Below are positions 1-8,901 of a stretch of DNA of 64,000 bases, in pieces (position 1 is the stretch's first letter; every line of letters begins with the position of its first letter). The position numbers were made by a program, and so were the translations under genes. Location: the NCBI GenBank assembly GCA_052161645.1, contig CP197414.1; one strand, 5' to 3'. This DNA comes from Laterigemmans sp052161645. GTDB taxonomy: Bacteria > Planctomycetota > Planctomycetia > Pirellulales > Pirellulaceae. The notes beneath the pieces are model-generated. The model was not told the origin of the DNA, did no database searches, and was given only the letters and a program-made list of their open reading frames with translations.

Positions 1-142
1 GGCTCTGATGGTCGTTCTCCAGGCTGCGGAGAATTTTTTATCCTAGGTTTGAAGGGCAACGGATGAATTCAACTGAAAACATCGTTGCACCTGTCGCCTT
101 TTTTTGCGCAATGGCTTGCCTTCGAAATCGAGTGTACGTTTG

Positions 143-1111
143 ATGTCTAGCGCCGTAGCAGACGATGTAATACCGATTAGCTTAAATACGTTGGTTTCAT
201 CCATTGATTTGGGAATGGACTTGTACGTGAAAAGCCCTTCGACCGGTGAGCTGAAGCTTTACCGGCAAGCGGACTTTCCGTTGCACTTGAAAGACCTTGA
301 GCGACTAAAAGCTAGAGGCATCAAGCAGCTCTACATTCAGAGTTCGAGTCGCGAACAATATCAGAGTTACCTGCGTTCGATTGCCGCACCGGCAGCCGGG
401 GGTCCATTGCCCGAGTACTCAGCTCGCTTGGCCGCGGTCAACGAAGTGGTGCGAGATGTGTTAGAGGGTGACTTTAAGAAAGGGAACAGCGATGCGGCGG
501 TAAGTTCAGCGAACGAGCTTGGCTCGATGACAGCTGACTTGATCATGCATGATGAGTTTGCCGCTGCGGATATGATGCGAGTGCTGCATCACGACTATGC
601 CACTTTCACGCACTCCGCCAACGTCTCCTTTTACGCATCGATGCTGGCCGCCGAATTAGGGCTGGCCGAAGACGAAGTCCAACAGGTTGCCTCGGGCGGA
701 CTGCTGCATGATTTGGGGAAGCTAGAAATCGATGACCGGATTTTGTGCAAACCTGGCCGGCTGGACGAGAACGAATTCCGCATTATTCGCACGCATCCGA
801 CGGTTGGTTTCCGACGGTTGGTGCATCGCAACGATTTATCGCAAGGCCAGTTAATGATGGTCTATCAACACCATGAACGGATTGATGGTGGCGGATACCC
901 AACGGGCAGTGATGGAGATGATATTCATTTATGGGCTAAAATTTGCGCGGTGGTTGACGTCTTTGAGGCGTTGACCAGCCATCGACCTTATCGTACTCCA
1001 ATGCCGCGTAAGCGTGCACTTGACATCCTTAACCGCGACAGCGGAACAGCGTTCGATCCGGAGATATTGGCATGCTGGGAAGCGATTATACTGAGCACTT
1101 GCAAAGATTAA
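143..1111 (+). CDS. HD-GYP domain cyclic-di-GMP phosphodiesterase-like protein
   Basis: Probable cytoplasmic phosphodiesterase that hydrolyses cyclic di-GMP. The C-terminal half is a canonical HD-GYP domain: the HD pair lies in 'GGLLHDLGKLEID' (H189-D190), followed by 'HHERIDGGGYP' (H243-H244-E245 and the GYP-like signature) and 'AVVDVFEALTSHRPYR'. The first 130 residues resemble the variable N-terminal module seen in many HD-GYP proteins; no receiver domain or membrane segment is visible. The frame is open from a TTG at 104, but the ATG at 143 is preferred because the extra 13 residues look non-domain. It overlaps the next gene by 40 bp, which suggests co-expression with a PilZ-like effector. 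Family call is strong; enzymatic activity is inferred from intact metal ligands. Confidence 0.9.
   Translation: MSSAVADDVIPISLNTLVSSIDLGMDLYVKSPSTGELKLYRQADFPLHLKDLERLKARGIKQLYIQSSSREQYQSYLRSIAAPAAGGPLPEYSARLAAVNEVVRDVLEGDFKKGNSDAAVSSANELGSMTADLIMHDEFAAADMMRVLHHDYATFTHSANVSFYASMLAAELGLAEDEVQQVASGGLLHDLGKLEIDDRILCKPGRLDENEFRIIRTHPTVGFRRLVHRNDLSQGQLMMVYQHHERIDGGGYPTGSDGDDIHLWAKICAVVDVFEALTSHRPYRTPMPRKRALDILNRDSGTAFDPEILACWEAIILSTCKD
1060..1063 (+). promoter_or_regulatory. Shine-Dalgarno for the PilZ-like gene
   Basis: GGAG lies 8 nt upstream of the ATG at 1072, inside the end of the HD-GYP gene. It supports 1072 over the downstream ATG at 1150 as the start, and implies coupled translation. Confidence 0.5.
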
Positions 1112-1536
1112 CTGATGATATTTGCTGGAGCATCGAGTTGCCCGCCGGCATGGAGAATTTTTTCCGAGAGACGGGGCCGCTACCTAGCATGGCGGGGGAC
1201 GAACGCAAAGCGGCGCGATTGCGAGTCCGCGCCGAGAGCTTGGCCTTCAGCGAAGTTCGCCTGCACGCTTGGCCGCGTCAGACCGATCCCTACGGCGTTT
1301 ACATCGCTGACATCTCGCGTTACGGCGTGGGCTTTCTGTCTGCGGAACAATTTTTTCCCGAAGAACAAGTGCGTTTGATCCTACCCGCGTTCTGGCTGGT
1401 CGCTCAAGTCGCACGCGTCCGCAAGTTGGGACCGAATTGTTATCAGATCGGTTCCCGTCTGCTGCGTCGCAACGATCCTGCCATGACAGCTTTCAATGTT
1501 CAGCAAGCGGAGCTGACCGAAGCGGTGTTGGCTTAA
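1072..1536 (+). CDS. PilZ-like domain protein
   Basis: Small 154-residue protein with a PilZ-like core: a basic stretch 'ERKAARLRVR' resembling the RxxxR c-di-GMP-binding arm, then 'VYIADISRYGVGFL', which fits the (D/N)xSxxG motif, followed by beta-rich segments ('VRLILP', 'VARVRKLG', 'YQIGSRL') typical of the barrel. PilZ domains bind cyclic di-GMP and act as effectors. The gene begins inside the 3' end of the HD-GYP gene (40-bp overlap), so a c-di-GMP hydrolase and a likely sensor are made together. The RxxxR spacing is slightly atypical, so ligand binding is inferred. No signal peptide or membrane segment. Confidence 0.7.
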   Translation: MLGSDYTEHLQRLTDDICWSIELPAGMENFFRETGPLPSMAGDERKAARLRVRAESLAFSEVRLHAWPRQTDPYGVYIADISRYGVGFLSAEQFFPEEQVRLILPAFWLVAQVARVRKLGPNCYQIGSRLLRRNDPAMTAFNVQQAELTEAVLA

Positions 1537-1593
1537 CAATCGGCAACGTCGCGACCTCCATGCCGGGCCACAACTCGCAAACGTCATAACACC

Positions 1594-2340
1594 TCAAGCT
1601 TTCAGGGTTAAACACATCACACGAATCGGATAGTGATTGGCTTGTTGTTCCGGCCCAGCCTCGGCACTCACGGCCTGTTTGCCCGCGTGGTCATAGTGGG
1701 GCGGGGCAACATCGATGCTATGTTCGACATAATGCCAACCGCGGTCCTGAATCCAATCACGAAATTCATTCGCAATAAATCGAAACGGGTCGCTCAAGAG
1801 AACTTGACCTTGCGGCTGCAAATGTTGCCGCAGCGATTTTTCCAGCTCCGGCCAAAGGACGCGCAGGTAGGTCACATCGGAACCCAGAATCAGCTCGAAA
1901 GGTGGCTCGTCAGCAATGCGGTCCAGGCCGAACCGCAACCGCCGAACCTGACAGCGATTGGCTAACGAGGCAACTGTTAGCTGCACCAGCAACAGCGGAT
2001 CATTGACTCCATCGGTGAGCGTGACCCTGGCCCCGCGGAGGGCGGCAGCCAAGCCGCCACGACCGGTCCCGCAACCGACTTCTAAGACGCGTTTACCTTG
2101 CAAATCATAGCGTTCAAGAAAGCGATCGAGCCCCGCAGCGGCTCGCCAAACGGTCGCCCAAAATGGATCGATCACATTCGTCTCACCCGCATCTTGTCGG
2201 CGACAAGCATCGAGCAACATGCCATCGGGATCGGTGGCCGTCGCGATCCGCCAAGGGTGTCCGGCGATGGATTCATCCGCCCAGTGCCAAGCGAAGCGGC
2301 GTGAGGCACGTGATGCCAACTTCAACAATCGCTTATTCAC
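1594..2340 (-). CDS. Class I SAM-dependent methyltransferase (lysine/nicotinamide-type family 16-like)
   Basis: 248-residue Rossmann methyltransferase. Motif I is 'VLEVGCGTGRGGLAAALRGA', followed by an acidic motif II region 'VTLTDGVND' and a 'FELILGSDVTYLRVLWPEL' motif like the D-x-x-Y region of the Methyltransf_16 group, whose characterised members methylate protein lysines. The substrate here is unknown. The gene starts with GTG, and this GTG overlaps the TGA of hemB (GTGA), so it is translationally coupled to hemB. It converges on the PilZ-like gene with 57 bp between stops. The family is clear; the specific target is not. Confidence 0.75.
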   Translation of the reverse strand: MNKRLLKLASRASRRFAWHWADESIAGHPWRIATATDPDGMLLDACRRQDAGETNVIDPFWATVWRAAAGLDRFLERYDLQGKRVLEVGCGTGRGGLAAALRGARVTLTDGVNDPLLLVQLTVASLANRCQVRRLRFGLDRIADEPPFELILGSDVTYLRVLWPELEKSLRQHLQPQGQVLLSDPFRFIANEFRDWIQDRGWHYVEHSIDVAPPHYDHAGKQAVSAEAGPEQQANHYPIRVMCLTLKA

Positions 2341-3356
2341 GGGCTTGCTGGCGATGCTAGCCAGGTAGCGACTTCGGGAGCGAAATAGGTCAGCACGCCA
2401 TCAGCACCGGCTCGTTTGAAAGCCAGCAAGCTCTCCAACATGGCCGCTTGTCGGTCGAGCCAGCCGCGTTCGGCCGCCGCCGCGATCATGGCATATTCGC
2501 CGCTGACTTGATAAGCAAACGTGGGCACACCGAAAGTAGCTTTTACGCGGGTGATGACATCCAGGTAAGGCATGCCCGGTTTAACCATTACGCTATCGGC
2601 ACCCTCGGCCAGATCGAGTGCCACTTCGTGCAGCGCTTCATGGCAATTCGCGGGATCTTGTTGATAGGTTTTTTTATCACCGGTCCCCAAATTTCCCGAG
2701 GAGCCGACCGCGTCACGAAAAGGTCCATAAAAGGCGCTGGCGTACTTGGCCGCGTAGGACATAATTTGTGCGTCTTGACAACCGGCCGCATCGAGTGCCG
2801 CTCGAATTCGCCCGCAGCGTCCGTCCATCATGTCGCTGGGGGCCACGATATCGCATCCCGCTTCCACTTGGATGATCGCTTGGCGACACAAGACTTCGAT
2901 CGTTTCGTCGTTGACCACGTAATCATCTTTGACCAGACCATCCTGCCCGTGGCTGCTGTAGGGGTCAAGCGCCACATCGCAGATCACCCCCAGCTGGTCA
3001 CCGACCGCCTGTTTCACCCGCCGCACGGTCCGACAAACCAGATTGTCGGGATTGATCGCTTCCCGCGCATCGGGCGTTTTCAGCTGTGGATCGGTGGCGG
3101 GAAATATTGCGATCGCGGAGATGCCCAGCTCAACGGCTTGGTGAGCGGCATCGACCGTTTGCTGAATACCTAGCCGGTAGACCCCCGGCATGCTGGGGAT
3201 CGGCTCAGAGGCCTGTTCTTGATCAATCACGAACAGAGGCCAGATTAAATCGGCCGTCGTGAGGTGATTTTCAGCGACCAATCGGCGGGTCCAGGCGTGC
3301 CTTCGGAGTCGTCGCAGCCGCGTGGTCGGAAAGGAACGGGCGGAGAATTCGAACAT
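2337..3356 (-). CDS. hemB: Delta-aminolevulinic acid dehydratase (porphobilinogen synthase)
   Basis: Condenses two 5-aminolevulinate molecules to porphobilinogen in tetrapyrrole biosynthesis; cytoplasmic. The 339-residue product starting at the ATG at 3356 matches the family's usual length (about 325-340). The frame is open to 3545, but that extension shows no family similarity. Visible signatures are 'LIWPLFVID', 'DVALDPYSSHGQDG', 'IVAPSDMMDGR', 'YAAKYASAFYGPFRDA' (active-site Lys) and 'DSVMVKPGMPYLDV' (Schiff-base Lys). The metal loop is Asp-rich where Zn enzymes have cysteines, so this belongs to the Mg-type rather than Zn-type class. It is followed by a coupled methyltransferase gene and divergently transcribed from the ThuA-DUF1080 gene. 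Confidence 0.95.
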   Translation of the reverse strand: MFEFSARSFPTTRLRRLRRHAWTRRLVAENHLTTADLIWPLFVIDQEQASEPIPSMPGVYRLGIQQTVDAAHQAVELGISAIAIFPATDPQLKTPDAREAINPDNLVCRTVRRVKQAVGDQLGVICDVALDPYSSHGQDGLVKDDYVVNDETIEVLCRQAIIQVEAGCDIVAPSDMMDGRCGRIRAALDAAGCQDAQIMSYAAKYASAFYGPFRDAVGSSGNLGTGDKKTYQQDPANCHEALHEVALDLAEGADSVMVKPGMPYLDVITRVKATFGVPTFAYQVSGEYAMIAAAAERGWLDRQAAMLESLLAFKRAGADGVLTYFAPEVATWLASPASP

Positions 3357-3495
3357 GAGGGAATGATTATTCGGGTGGCGCAGAACACGGGAATCAACAA
3401 ATTCTGGGAGCGAGTGTTGCCGCATTGCTCCTGGGCGTCCAAAATACATCTCCTGGCTTCTGCTCGCACCTCCCCCGCACCGACATTCTCGCGCC

Positions 3496-5100
3496 ATGAA
3501 CATTTTTTCCACGCGACACTTCGCGACAGCACCGCTGGCCCGCACGGTCCTGCTGGTCGGCTTCTTGACGCTCGCGCCCCAAGTGCTGGCTCCACATTTG
3601 GTCGAGGGGCAATCGGTCCACGCTCAAGGGCCGATCCGCGCGTTGGTGATCGACGGTCAAAACAACCATAATTGGAAAGTCACCACGCCGTTGATCAAGC
3701 AAACGCTGGAGGCGACGGGGTTGTTCGAAGTCGAGGTCGCCACCGCCCCGGCAGCGGGGGAGCCGATGGAAACTTTTAAACCAAATTTCGATGCCTACGG
3801 CGTGGTCATTTCAAATTACAATGGGCAGCCATGGGCGGCGGCAACGCAGACCGCTTTTGAGCAATTCATCGCCGGAGGGGGTGGCTTCGTCTGCGTGCAT
3901 GCGGCGGATAACTCGTTCCCGAAATGGCCAGCTTACAATCGTATGATCGGTCTCGGTGGCTGGGGGGGCCGAACTGAGAAAGATGGTCCTTACGTGCGGT
4001 TTGCGGAGGGGCAAATCGTTCGCCAACCCGAACCAGGACGTGGCGGTAGTCATGGCAGGCGACATCCATTTACCGTCGTGCTTCGCGATCAAAGTCACCC
4101 CATAACGGCTGGACTGCCCACCGCGTTTATGCAAGCCGAAGATGAGCTCTACGCCGAACTGCGCGGACCCGCGGAAAATCTGCACGTGCTGGCAACCGCC
4201 TTCAGCGCGACAGAAACGGGTGGCACCGGACAGCACGAGCCAATTCTGATGACGATTCACTATGGTAGTGGCCGCGTGTTCCACACCACCCTTGGCCACG
4301 ACGCAACCGCTATGCAAGGCGTCGCATTTCAAGTCACTTTGCAACGCGGAGCCGAGTGGGCTGCGACCGGCAACGTTTCTCAACCAGCCATCGATCCGCA
4401 ACTGCTGTCGAATCAAAAAGCGATCTTGCGCGACCCGGCAACCCTGGGAGCGGGGGCCAAATTGGTCGCTGCCACCGAGATGCCAAACCCGCGAACGGAA
4501 GGCTGGAAGTCACTCTTCAACGGCCAAAACCTCGACGGCTGGAAACAACGCAACGGCACCGCCAGCTACGCGGTCGAAGGTGATGTGATTGTGGGGCGCA
4601 CAGCGGTTGGCAGTCCTAACTCGTTTCTCTGCACCGAGGCTGATTACCGTAACTTTGAACTTACCTTTGAGGTAAAAGTAGATGATGGTTTGAATTCAGG
4701 TGTTCAAATCCGCTCTTTAAGCTTGCCCGAATTTCAATCCGGACGCGTGCATGGCCCACAAGTTGAAATCGAAGCCTTGAATGATGCAGGCGAGGGCGAT
4801 GCCGGCTATATCTATAGTGAAGCCACCGGCCGGCAATGGCTGAGTGTGGAGCGCCCAATCCAAGATGCATTCAAGAACAATCAATGGAATCGCTATCACG
4901 TGAGGGCTGTGGGCAACCGTCTGCAGACTTGGGTGAACGGACGAAAAATCGAAGACCTCACTGACGACGAATCCTCGTTAGTCGGGTTCATCGGTTTGCA
5001 AGTCCATGGCATCGGCAAGGATGAAGGTCCCTACGAAGTACGTTGGCGTGATTTGAAAATCCGCCCGCTTGCTGACGACGCTGAAGTTATTTCGGAATAA
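3496..5100 (+). CDS. Secreted ThuA-like / DUF1080 (3-keto-disaccharide hydrolase-type) fusion protein
   Basis: 534-residue exported protein. A hydrophobic leader (residues about 15-30, 'TVLLVGFLTLAPQVLA') precedes a ThuA (trehalose-utilisation, class I glutamine-amidotransferase-like fold) domain at about 45-275, starting 'IRALVIDGQNNHNW' and including 'GGGFVCVHAADNSF' and 'HYGSGRVFHTTLGH'. A DUF1080 / concanavalin-like domain follows at about 330-525 ('GWKSLFNGQNLDGWKQRNG', 'LNSGVQIRS', 'NRYHVRAVGNRLQTWVNG'). DUF1080 proteins include 3-keto-glycoside hydrolases, so a role in periplasmic sugar breakdown is plausible. Only 6 nt separate it from the next gene, so the two are probably an operon. 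No clear Shine-Dalgarno. Confidence 0.85.
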   Translation: MNIFSTRHFATAPLARTVLLVGFLTLAPQVLAPHLVEGQSVHAQGPIRALVIDGQNNHNWKVTTPLIKQTLEATGLFEVEVATAPAAGEPMETFKPNFDAYGVVISNYNGQPWAAATQTAFEQFIAGGGGFVCVHAADNSFPKWPAYNRMIGLGGWGGRTEKDGPYVRFAEGQIVRQPEPGRGGSHGRRHPFTVVLRDQSHPITAGLPTAFMQAEDELYAELRGPAENLHVLATAFSATETGGTGQHEPILMTIHYGSGRVFHTTLGHDATAMQGVAFQVTLQRGAEWAATGNVSQPAIDPQLLSNQKAILRDPATLGAGAKLVAATEMPNPRTEGWKSLFNGQNLDGWKQRNGTASYAVEGDVIVGRTAVGSPNSFLCTEADYRNFELTFEVKVDDGLNSGVQIRSLSLPEFQSGRVHGPQVEIEALNDAGEGDAGYIYSEATGRQWLSVERPIQDAFKNNQWNRYHVRAVGNRLQTWVNGRKIEDLTDDESSLVGFIGLQVHGIGKDEGPYEVRWRDLKIRPLADDAEVISE

Positions 5101-5106
5101 TAAAAA

Positions 5107-7596
5107 ATGCTGCTCTTGCCACGTTCGATTCACCCGCTGCCAATCACCCGATTGCTGTGGGCCGCTGCGCTATTGTTGTGCCTCGCACCGAGCGGCTCTC
5201 CAGCCCGTGCCGAAGACAAAGCCCCCGCCGAGGACAAAACCACCGAACCGGAAGCGGCCGAAACGGATGTGCTCGCAGGGCACAGCTATCATGGCGAAGC
5301 GTTCAACGCGGGCCCTCGACAAGCCGCCGTGCTGATCGACGGTTTGGGGAATGTCGATTTTAAGACCTCCGCCAAGGAAGAGCAGACGCAAAAATTATTC
5401 GACCAGGGAATCGCCGCCCTGCACGGGTTTTGGTATCTGGAAGCCGAACGCTCGTTCCGCCAAGCAGCAGCCCTGGAGCCCGATTTGGCAATCGCCTACT
5501 GGGGCATGGCTTTGGCCAACACGAACAACATCGACCGGGCCCGCGGCTTTATCAAGGAAGCGGTCGAACGCCGAGAGCATGCCAGCGAGCGCGAACAGAT
5601 GCTGATCGACGCGACGGCAAAAGTACTGAAGGATCCTGGCAAAGAAGAATCAAAAGAAGCGAAAGAACGCCGCCGCCGCGATTATTTCTCCGACCTCGAA
5701 CGCGTGCTTGATAAATATCCCGATGATATTGAAATCAAAGCACTGTTGGCGGTTGAGATGTGGATGGCTAATCGAGCGGGCGTGCCGATCGTCAGCTACT
5801 ACGCCGTCGACGCCTTGCTCGACCAAGTCTTCGCCGCCAATCCAATGCACCCAGCCCACCACTACCGGATTCACTTGTGGGATTCGCGGAGAGCCGAAAA
5901 TGCGCTCGAGTCGGCCGCCCTGTGTGGCCCTTCGCTGCCGGGAATCGCCCATATGTGGCACATGCCTGGGCACATCTACTCGCGCCTCGATCGCTACGCC
6001 GATGCCGCTTGGCAACAAGAAGCTTCCGCCCGCGTTGATCACGCCCACATGATTCGCACGCGACTGATGCCCGACGAAATCCATAACTTTGCGCACAACA
6101 ACGAGTGGCTGACTCGTAATCTTATCTTCCTGGGGCGAGTCGACGATGCCCTCGAGCAAAGTCGCAATTTGGTGGCCATGCCCCAGCACCCAAAATACAA
6201 CTCGATGACCGCCCGCGGGAGTTATCGGTACGGGCGCATTCGACTGCTGCAAACCTTAACTGAGTTTGAATTGTGGGACACGCTGATCTCTGAAGCTAAC
6301 GGGCCCTACCTGTTGCCAACCGACGATCAGGGCTGGCAAAACGAACGACTCGCTTGGTTAGCAGTGGCTGAGCATTTGACCGGCAACACCAAAGCGGCCC
6401 GCTCTTATGATCGCCAACTGCGCAGCCGCTTGCTCGATCTGCAAAACCAGCAAATAGAACTGGAAGCGAAGCAAGACGGCGAACAACCAAAGTCAACCGA
6501 GGAAGAAGACAAAGAAGAGGAAGTTGCTGGCGAAGAAGGAACTGCTAGCGAAGAGACCACCGAGGGAGATGCTGCTGAGGGAGATGAAGCAGCGGCTGAA
6601 GAAACCGAAGTGGAACAAACCGAAGCCGAGAAAGCAGAAGCTGAGAAAGCGGCCAAGAAAGAGTTGGAAAGAGAAATCTCAAGGAACAAGGCCGACATTA
6701 CTGAGCTGGAAAAATACATTGCTTTACAGCGTGCCGCGGCAGCCGTAGCGGCCAAAGATGCCAAAGCTTTCGAAGAACAGATCGGCAAAGCGGGGCGGAT
6801 TGAAGCGACCTTGAAGGCATCTTGGTTGGCCCAAGTGGGCAAACAGAAAGAGGCCAAAGAGGAACTGGAAAAGTTGGTGAAGGACAAGCAAGGACAAGTC
6901 CGTCCCTTGGCAATTTTGGTGCACACGCTGTGGCAGCTTGAGCAACGTGAGGACGCGGTGGCTCGTTTTGAAGAGCTGCGAAAATTGGCCGCTGATGCCG
7001 ATCTGACAACGCCCCTGTTGGCGCGTTTAACTCCCGTCGCCGAACATGCTGGACTGTCTGGCGATTGGCGGATCCCCTATGAAGCGCCAGATGACTTGGG
7101 ACCCCGCCCCGACCTGGAGAGCTTGGGACCGTTTCGCTGGAGTCCTTACCAAGCCCCCGAGTGGACCGCTTACAGTTCACAAGGCGATGAAATCACCGAT
7201 CAACAATATGAGGGTAAGCCTCGCATCGTGATTTTCTATTTGGGCTTTGGTTGTCTGCACTGCGTGGAGCAGTTGACCGCCTTTGCACCACTGACGGAGG
7301 ATTTCTCCGCCGCCGGTATCGAGATCGTGGGAATCAGCACCGAAAATTTGGCCGAATTACGCAAGGGTATGGATCGCTATGAGGAGAGCATTCCGTTTCC
7401 GTTGCTAGCCAGCGATGAGCAGCAAGCGTTCAAGGACTATCGTTGTTGGGACGATTTCGAGAACCAACCTTTACATGGCACCTTTTTGATCGACGCCCAG
7501 GGGCGAGTTCGCTGGCAAGACATTGGTTACGAACCATTTACTGACGGCCAATTCTTGTTGGAAGAAGCAGAGAGATTGCTGGCGTTGCCAGAGTAA
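5107..7596 (+). CDS. Secreted TPR protein with C-terminal AhpC/TSA (redoxin) domain
   Basis: 829-residue exported protein. The leader is residues 1-35 ('RLLWAAALLLCLAPSGSPARA'). TPR-like helices fill about 80-450 ('GIAALHGFWYLEAERSFRQA', 'PDLAIAYWGMALANT'). About 458-520 is an extremely Glu/Ala/Lys-rich low-complexity linker, followed by more helical repeats, and from about 700 an AhpC/TSA thioredoxin-fold domain: 'IVIFYLGFGCLHCVEQL' with a CLHC pair (C716/C719), 'IEIVGISTENL' and 'GTFLIDAQGRVRWQDIG'. The CxxC sits where peroxiredoxin/TlpA-like redoxins carry their active cysteine, so thiol redox activity is likely. It follows the ThuA-DUF1080 gene by 6 nt. The physiological partner is not evident. 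Confidence 0.8.
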   Translation: MLLLPRSIHPLPITRLLWAAALLLCLAPSGSPARAEDKAPAEDKTTEPEAAETDVLAGHSYHGEAFNAGPRQAAVLIDGLGNVDFKTSAKEEQTQKLFDQGIAALHGFWYLEAERSFRQAAALEPDLAIAYWGMALANTNNIDRARGFIKEAVERREHASEREQMLIDATAKVLKDPGKEESKEAKERRRRDYFSDLERVLDKYPDDIEIKALLAVEMWMANRAGVPIVSYYAVDALLDQVFAANPMHPAHHYRIHLWDSRRAENALESAALCGPSLPGIAHMWHMPGHIYSRLDRYADAAWQQEASARVDHAHMIRTRLMPDEIHNFAHNNEWLTRNLIFLGRVDDALEQSRNLVAMPQHPKYNSMTARGSYRYGRIRLLQTLTEFELWDTLISEANGPYLLPTDDQGWQNERLAWLAVAEHLTGNTKAARSYDRQLRSRLLDLQNQQIELEAKQDGEQPKSTEEEDKEEEVAGEEGTASEETTEGDAAEGDEAAAEETEVEQTEAEKAEAEKAAKKELEREISRNKADITELEKYIALQRAAAAVAAKDAKAFEEQIGKAGRIEATLKASWLAQVGKQKEAKEELEKLVKDKQGQVRPLAILVHTLWQLEQREDAVARFEELRKLAADADLTTPLLARLTPVAEHAGLSGDWRIPYEAPDDLGPRPDLESLGPFRWSPYQAPEWTAYSSQGDEITDQQYEGKPRIVIFYLGFGCLHCVEQLTAFAPLTEDFSAAGIEIVGISTENLAELRKGMDRYEESIPFPLLASDEQQAFKDYRCWDDFENQPLHGTFLIDAQGRVRWQDIGYEPFTDGQFLLEEAERLLALPE

Positions 7597-7755
7597 CGAC
7601 CATATCTGCTGAATACGTTCATCCATTCCCTCTAACTGCCAAACCTGTCCGTCATCACGTCTCGCCTGCCTTTCCTTCGTCGTTCACCATCGCCCGACGA
7701 ATCGGCATGGGCGCCACTGTCGATTCCGATTTATCGTGCCTTTTGGTTCGCATCG

Positions 7756-8901
7756 TTGATGTCAAACCTGGGCACTTGGATTCATGAGACGGGCGCCGCG
7801 TGGTTGATGACTCAGTTGGACGATTCACCATTGATGGTTTCGTCGGTGCGGGCGGCGATGGCGCTGCCGCTATTAATTTTGGCACTGCCGGCTGGGGTGT
7901 TGGCAGATCGCGTGGATCGGCGACGATTGCTGATCGGTACGCAAACCTGGATGTTATGCACAGCCGCCACGCTGGCCACGCTGACTTGGCTGGAATTGGT
8001 TACGCCGAGTATCTTGTTACTGCTGACCGGAGCGATGGGGTTGGGGATGGTGCTGCACGCGCCGACTTGGCAAGCCTCGGTACCCGAGTTGGTCCCTCGG
8101 GCGCAGCTCACTTCGGCAATCGCCTTGGGTTCGATCAGCTTTAATTTAGCGCGGGCGACGGGGCCTGCTGTGGGCGGACTGTTGGTTGCTTGGCTTGGTT
8201 CATGGTCCGCCTTTGCCGTGAACGCTGGGTCGTTTGCCGGAGTGCTGGGGGTGCTATTTTTTTGGCGACGCAAGGAACGTGAATCGGCGGAAGGCCAATC
8301 ATTCAAGGCTGCCTTATTCACCGGCTTACGCTTTGCCGCAGAGAACCAAACGATGCGGCACGTGCTCACCCGGGTGGCGCTGTTTGTCGTTCCCGCCAGC
8401 GGTCTTTGGTCCCTGCTGCCGCTGGTCGCGCATGACTTGTTGAACTGGGACGCGTTAGGTTACGGCATGCTGGTCGGTGGCATCGGAGTCGGCGCGGTGG
8501 TGGCGGCTGGCTTTATGCCTTGGGCCCGTTATCGCCTGGGGGTCCCCGGAACGCTGCTGTTAGCACACTGTTTAGCCGGGGTCTCGCTATTGGGGATCGC
8601 GGCAAACTGGGGCGGACCATTCACGCTGGGGTTAATGCTGGCGGCCGGGGCTGGCTGGATGATGGCGCTCACCAGCCTCAATTCGACCGCTCAATTAGTT
8701 TTGCCACGCAACCTACGAGCCCGCGGCATGGGCTCGTACTTGGCCGTATTCGCCGCTTCGATGAGTGGCGGTTCGTTGCTTTGGGGGGCGATCGCCCGCT
8801 TTGCCGGCCTGCAAATTTCCATCATGCTGGCCGGCTTCGCAGTCTTGCTACTCGCCATCGTTGGCTGGATGTTCGCCGGCGTCGGCACCGATCACTCGTA
8901 A
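7756..8901 (+). CDS. Major facilitator superfamily transporter (MFS_3/EntS-like)
   Basis: Inner-membrane exporter-type MFS protein with about 11-12 hydrophobic segments. The motif A-like loop 'LPAGVLADRVDRRRLLIG' follows TM2-3, and the second half begins near 'HVLTRVALFVVPASGLWSL'. It resembles the MFS_3 group that includes enterobactin exporters. The first usable start (TTG 7756 / ATG 7759) lies inside the predicted first membrane helix. The reading frame continues upstream without a stop to 7636 and encodes 'PIYRAFWFASLMSNLGTW', which matches the family's N-terminus. The true start is therefore probably upstream and non-canonical (for example ATT 7723/7729 or CTG 7645/7666). The 3' end overlaps the convergent esterase gene by 10 bp. 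Confidence 0.8.
   Translation: MMSNLGTWIHETGAAWLMTQLDDSPLMVSSVRAAMALPLLILALPAGVLADRVDRRRLLIGTQTWMLCTAATLATLTWLELVTPSILLLLTGAMGLGMVLHAPTWQASVPELVPRAQLTSAIALGSISFNLARATGPAVGGLLVAWLGSWSAFAVNAGSFAGVLGVLFFWRRKERESAEGQSFKAALFTGLRFAAENQTMRHVLTRVALFVVPASGLWSLLPLVAHDLLNWDALGYGMLVGGIGVGAVVAAGFMPWARYRLGVPGTLLLAHCLAGVSLLGIAANWGGPFTLGLMLAAGAGWMMALTSLNSTAQLVLPRNLRARGMGSYLAVFAASMSGGSLLWGAIARFAGLQISIMLAGFAVLLLAIVGWMFAGVGTDHS

Noticed and set aside
2448..3173. 241-codon plus-strand frame opposite hemB
   Set aside because: hemB is unmistakable on the other strand, and the frame shows no domain.
6405..6926. Ser-rich minus-strand frame of 173 codons
   Set aside because: It is antisense to the Glu-rich linker of the TPR-redoxin protein; Glu codons read backwards give Ser and Phe/Leu codons.
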